Shown: in pieces, positions 5,089-8,042 of the stretch
Layout: each line of letters opens with the position of its first letter
How positions within the stretch are numbered: the stretch's first letter is position 1
Assembly (NCBI GenBank): GCA_021779695.1
Contig: JAJYAE010000206.1
Location: 1 to 8,042, forward strand
From: Acidobacteriota bacterium
Lineage (GTDB): Bacteria; Acidobacteriota; Terriglobia; Terriglobales; Acidobacteriaceae
DNA length: 8,042 nt
Reading direction: 5' to 3'
Notes under the pieces: model-generated
Told to the model about the DNA's origin: nothing
Databases searched by the model: none
The model's input: only the letters and a program-made list of their open reading frames with translations
Made by a program: the position numbers and the translations under genes

Positions 5089-7988
5089 AGATCAGGCACA
5101 GCTCCATCTCCCGCATCGCGCGGCATTCCGGCCTCTTGGTGAGGATCATCCTCGTCCTCTGCCTCGCCGCAATCGCCGGTGCAGCCTTCGCCCAGACGCC
5201 CGACACCATTGATCAAATCCGCGTCATCGGCAATCGCCGCATCCCCAAGGAGACCATCCTCGCCCGCATGTTCACCCATGCCGGCGATACCTACGACCCC
5301 ATCTCCATCGAGCGCGACTTCAACTCCCTCTGGAACACCGGGTACTTTGAGGATCTCCGCATCGAGCGCGAAGACACAGAGAAGGGCATCATCCTCGATG
5401 TCTTTGTCCGCGAGCGTCCCACCATTCGCGAAATCAATTACAAGGGCAACAACTCCATCAGCCAGTCCGACATCCTCGATCGCTTCAAAAAGGAAAAGGT
5501 CGGCCTCTCCGTCGAGGGCCAGTACGACCCCACCAAAATTAAGCGCGCCGAGACCGTCATCAAGGAGATGCTCGCCGAGCACGGCCACCAGTTCGCGACC
5601 GTGAAGACCGAGGTTAAGACGATTCCGCCGGCCTCCGTCCAGGTCAACTTCAATATCAAAGAAGGACCCACGGTGAAGGTGGGCAATATCCGCTTCACCG
5701 GCAACACCCACCTCAGCAGCACCTACCTGCGCCGGGCTATGAAGAATCTCAAGCCCATCGGCATCCCGTACTCGCTGATCTTTGAAGACCTCTTCGCCAA
5801 GACCTTCGACTCCTCCAAGCTCGACGAGGACACCGAACGCGTCCGCTTTGCCTATCGCGATAAGGGCTACTACAACGCCGCGGTCGACACGCCCATCACC
5901 CAGATCCGCGACGAAGGCGGTCTCAACTGGTTCACCTTCCGTCCCCGCCACGGCAAGCGCATTGACATTCTCCTGCCGATCGAAGAAGGCGACCGCTACC
6001 GCCTCGGCACCATTACCTTTACCGGCAACAAGGCCGTCACCAACGTAAAAGCGCTTCGCGGCACCTTCAATATCAAGGATGGCGACTGGTTCGACGCCCA
6101 GGTCATCGGCAAAGGCCTCGAAAACCTCAAAAAAGCCTACGGCCAGCTCGGCTACATCAACTTCGGCGCCGTTCCCAAGCCCATATTCGACGATAAGAAG
6201 AAGACCGTCTCCCTTCAGATCGACATCGACGAAGGCAAGCCCTTCTACGTCGGACGCATCGAGATTCAGGGCAATACCATCACCCGCGACCGCGTCATCC
6301 GCCGCGAGCTGCTTCTCGAAGAAGGTCAGGTCTACAACTCCCAGCTGTGGGAGTACAGCCTCATGCGCCTGAATCAGCTTGAGTACTTCGATCCACTCAA
6401 GGTCGACCAGGACACTGAGGCCCATCAGAATCCCGAGACCGGCACCGTCGATCTGCTCCTGAAGGTGAAGGAAAAGGGCAAGAACTCCATCGGCCTCAAT
6501 GGCGGCGTCAGCGGCCTCCAGGGTGCCTTCCTCGGCGTGAACTACCAGACCAACAACTTCCTTGGTCTCGGTGAAACGCTCAGTGTGCAGGGCAACCTCG
6601 GCAACGCTCAGCGCCAGTTCCTGTTCGGCTTCTCTCAGCCCTACATTCACAACCGTCCCATCAACTTCGGCTTCCAGATCTACAACAACAAGCAGGACTA
6701 CAACCCGGCCCATGCCTATCAGGCCACCTCCGGGCAGGCCTTCAATCTCACCCAGGCCCAGCAGTCCCTCACTCAGAACTACAACCAGGCCTCCACCGGC
6801 CTGAACCTCTCCATCAGCTATCCGCTCCGGCGGCATGCCTTCCAGCGTGTCGGCTTTACTTATAGCCTCAATCGCTCATCCATCTCTGCCTTCAGCACGG
6901 CCTCGCAGACCTTCTTCCAGACCATCAGCTTCCGCTCCGGCATTCAGGGTTCCAATCCCCTCGCCGGTATCGTCGACAGCTCGGTCTCCCTCAGTTACAT
7001 CTACAACACCATTAACGATCCCCTCCGGCCCCGCAGCGGCAAGGAGTGGACCGCGCTCGTGCAGGCCGGCGGCGCTTGGGGCAATCTGCGCTATGTCTCG
7101 CCCTTCATCGCCTACAAGAGCTTCCGCTCCATGCACTACTTCAGACCCTCGCCCATGGGCCACAACGTGCTCGGCATCCGTGCTCAGCTCGGCTATATCC
7201 AGGGCTGGGGCGGCGACGTCGCTCCTCCGCAGAACCGCTTCTACACCGGCGGCGACGGCGACCTGCGCGGCTTTGACATCCGCGGCGCCACACCCTACGG
7301 CTACGTGCCGACGCGCACCACCGTTCAGCTCACCAATCCGGACGGAAGCTGCGTCCCGCGCGATCCCACCAATCCGCAGATCAATCAGTGCATCCAGGTG
7401 CCCATCCCGGTCTACGGCATCGCCTCCATCGGCGGCGACACCAGCCTGACCACCAACGCTGAATACCGTATTCCCATCGCCGGCTCCGTCACCTTCTCGT
7501 TCTTTGACGACTTCGGCATCGATGTGGCCGCCAACCGCAATCAGCTCCAGCAGAGCCCCGAAGGCTTCGCCTCCCTGATTGCCCCGCTCTACGGCTGCCC
7601 GGTCTATAACAACGGCTCCTGCCAGGGTGGAATTCCCGGCTCCAAGGTCGGCTTCCAGGAAAATATCCGACCCATCGCCGGAACCAACTTCGTTCCGCGT
7701 ATGTCCTTCGGTGGTGAGCTCGGCGTCATCATGCCCGTGGTCAACGCGCCCTTCCGTCTCTACTTCGCGTACAACCCGCTGCGCCTCTACGAGCACCCTT
7801 ACTGCAACGACTTCAAGCTCGGCGCCAAGGTCCAAAGCTGCTCGGCAGAACTCATCACGCGGGACATGTTCCCTCCGGGCGGAGCGGGTGACTACACCTA
7901 CAACCAGTCAATTCAGGCCTATGGCGCGCAGAACCTCTTCCGCGAACCGCGCAAGACCTTCCGCCTCACGGTTTCCACCACGTTCTAG
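5085..7988 (+). CDS. bamA: BamA-type outer membrane protein assembly factor (Omp85 family)
   Basis: Predicted 967-residue core of the BAM machine, which folds beta-barrel proteins into the outer membrane. A signal peptide covers roughly residues 1-36 (basic start, hydrophobic LVRIILVLCLAAIAGAAFA, then Q). Five periplasmic POTRA domains follow at about 40-111, 112-193, 194-302, 303-384 and 385-463; their strand-turn signature recurs as RVIGNRRI, NYKGNNSI, RFTGNTHL, TFTGNKAV and EIQGNTIT. The barrel runs from about 465 to the end. It contains the lid-loop motif LRGF (727-730, the VRGF/Y motif of Omp85 proteins) and closes with FRLTVSTTF, a beta-signal with terminal Phe. The protein is longer than E. 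coli BamA (810 residues), mostly from longer barrel loops. I chose GTG at 5085 because AGGGTGA lies seven bases upstream and a proper signal peptide follows; the frame stays open further upstream without family character. A terminator follows directly, so it appears to be transcribed alone. TamA or another Omp85 member is less likely given five POTRAs. Confidence 0.94.
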   Translation: MKIRHSSISRIARHSGLLVRIILVLCLAAIAGAAFAQTPDTIDQIRVIGNRRIPKETILARMFTHAGDTYDPISIERDFNSLWNTGYFEDLRIEREDTEKGIILDVFVRERPTIREINYKGNNSISQSDILDRFKKEKVGLSVEGQYDPTKIKRAETVIKEMLAEHGHQFATVKTEVKTIPPASVQVNFNIKEGPTVKVGNIRFTGNTHLSSTYLRRAMKNLKPIGIPYSLIFEDLFAKTFDSSKLDEDTERVRFAYRDKGYYNAAVDTPITQIRDEGGLNWFTFRPRHGKRIDILLPIEEGDRYRLGTITFTGNKAVTNVKALRGTFNIKDGDWFDAQVIGKGLENLKKAYGQLGYINFGAVPKPIFDDKKKTVSLQIDIDEGKPFYVGRIEIQGNTITRDRVIRRELLLEEGQVYNSQLWEYSLMRLNQLEYFDPLKVDQDTEAHQNPETGTVDLLLKVKEKGKNSIGLNGGVSGLQGAFLGVNYQTNNFLGLGETLSVQGNLGNAQRQFLFGFSQPYIHNRPINFGFQIYNNKQDYNPAHAYQATSGQAFNLTQAQQSLTQNYNQASTGLNLSISYPLRRHAFQRVGFTYSLNRSSISAFSTASQTFFQTISFRSGIQGSNPLAGIVDSSVSLSYIYNTINDPLRPRSGKEWTALVQAGGAWGNLRYVSPFIAYKSFRSMHYFRPSPMGHNVLGIRAQLGYIQGWGGDVAPPQNRFYTGGDGDLRGFDIRGATPYGYVPTRTTVQLTNPDGSCVPRDPTNPQINQCIQVPIPVYGIASIGGDTSLTTNAEYRIPIAGSVTFSFFDDFGIDVAANRNQLQQSPEGFASLIAPLYGCPVYNNGSCQGGIPGSKVGFQENIRPIAGTNFVPRMSFGGELGVIMPVVNAPFRLYFAYNPLRLYEHPYCNDFKLGAKVQSCSAELITRDMFPPGGAGDYTYNQSIQAYGAQNLFREPRKTFRLTVSTTF

Positions 7989-8001
7989 TGCAAACCTTCA
8001 G

Positions 8002-8031
8002 GCCGGGACGCTACAGCGTCCCGGCTTCTTT
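8002..8031 (+). terminator. Intrinsic terminator of bamA
   Basis: GCCGGGACGCT (8002-8012) is the exact reverse complement of AGCGTCCCGGC (8015-8025), forming a stem of 10-11 bp with a 2-4 base loop. TTCTTT follows at 8026-8031. The hairpin begins 13 bases after the bamA stop. This is the strongest terminator in the window. Confidence 0.88.
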
Positions 8032-8042
8032 GCAGGAGTCTT

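Noticed and set aside
4722..6836. Very long open frame on the minus strand, opposite bamA (704 codons)
   Set aside because: Its translation is a mirror of GC-rich codon bias on the other strand (Val/Leu/Ala/Asp/Gly-rich, no family pattern), while the plus strand encodes an unmistakable BamA. It also runs through the intergenic region and bamA promoter.
6876..7835. Second long minus-strand open frame opposite the bamA barrel
   Set aside because: Same codon-shadow composition, no start signal and no recognisable domain.
1..8042. CRISPR array, insertion sequence, prophage or defence system
   Set aside because: No regular direct repeats, transposase, integrase or nuclease-like genes. Base composition and codon use look uniform across the window.

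Overview
The window is GC-rich chromosomal DNA with short gaps between genes and a strong preference for codons ending in C or G. A five-POTRA BamA-type outer-membrane assembly protein shows that the host is a diderm (Gram-negative-type) bacterium. Gene content, codon style and the long acidobacterial-type BamA suggest Acidobacteriota, probably Terriglobia. This is inferred from general resemblance and has not been tested by a search.

Layout from left to right. (1) The 3' part of trpD (anthranilate phosphoribosyltransferase) runs off the left edge. (2) A secreted SIMPL/DUF541 protein follows after a 91-base gap holding two small hairpins. (3) A DUF1810 protein on the minus strand converges on it. 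(4) A tiny zinc-ribbon protein diverges from the DUF1810 gene. (5) A class III (LigB/DODA-type) extradiol dioxygenase is preceded by a near-perfect 24-base palindrome that looks like a repressor operator. (6) A hairpin separates it from a convergent minus-strand pair: a DoxX-family membrane protein and a thiol (thioredoxin-type) glutathione peroxidase. (7) A 270-base stretch without a supportable gene leads into a consensus TATAAT promoter. (8) A roughly 110-nt leader precedes bamA, which ends at a strong intrinsic terminator at the right edge.

Functionally this is mostly ordinary chromosome: tryptophan synthesis, envelope biogenesis and scattered stress or unknown genes. The dioxygenase, DoxX and peroxidase genes fit a loose theme of quinone, electrophile and peroxide handling, but they are not one operon. 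I see no mobile element, CRISPR array, rRNA, tRNA or defence system.

The details most worth a second look are these: the operator-like palindrome upstream of the dioxygenase; the confinement of all six mature BamA cysteines to three tight pairs in predicted surface loops; a possible 15-codon leader ORF whose stop overlaps the bamA GTG start; and a Gly in place of the usual Asp in the TrpD GTGGDG loop.
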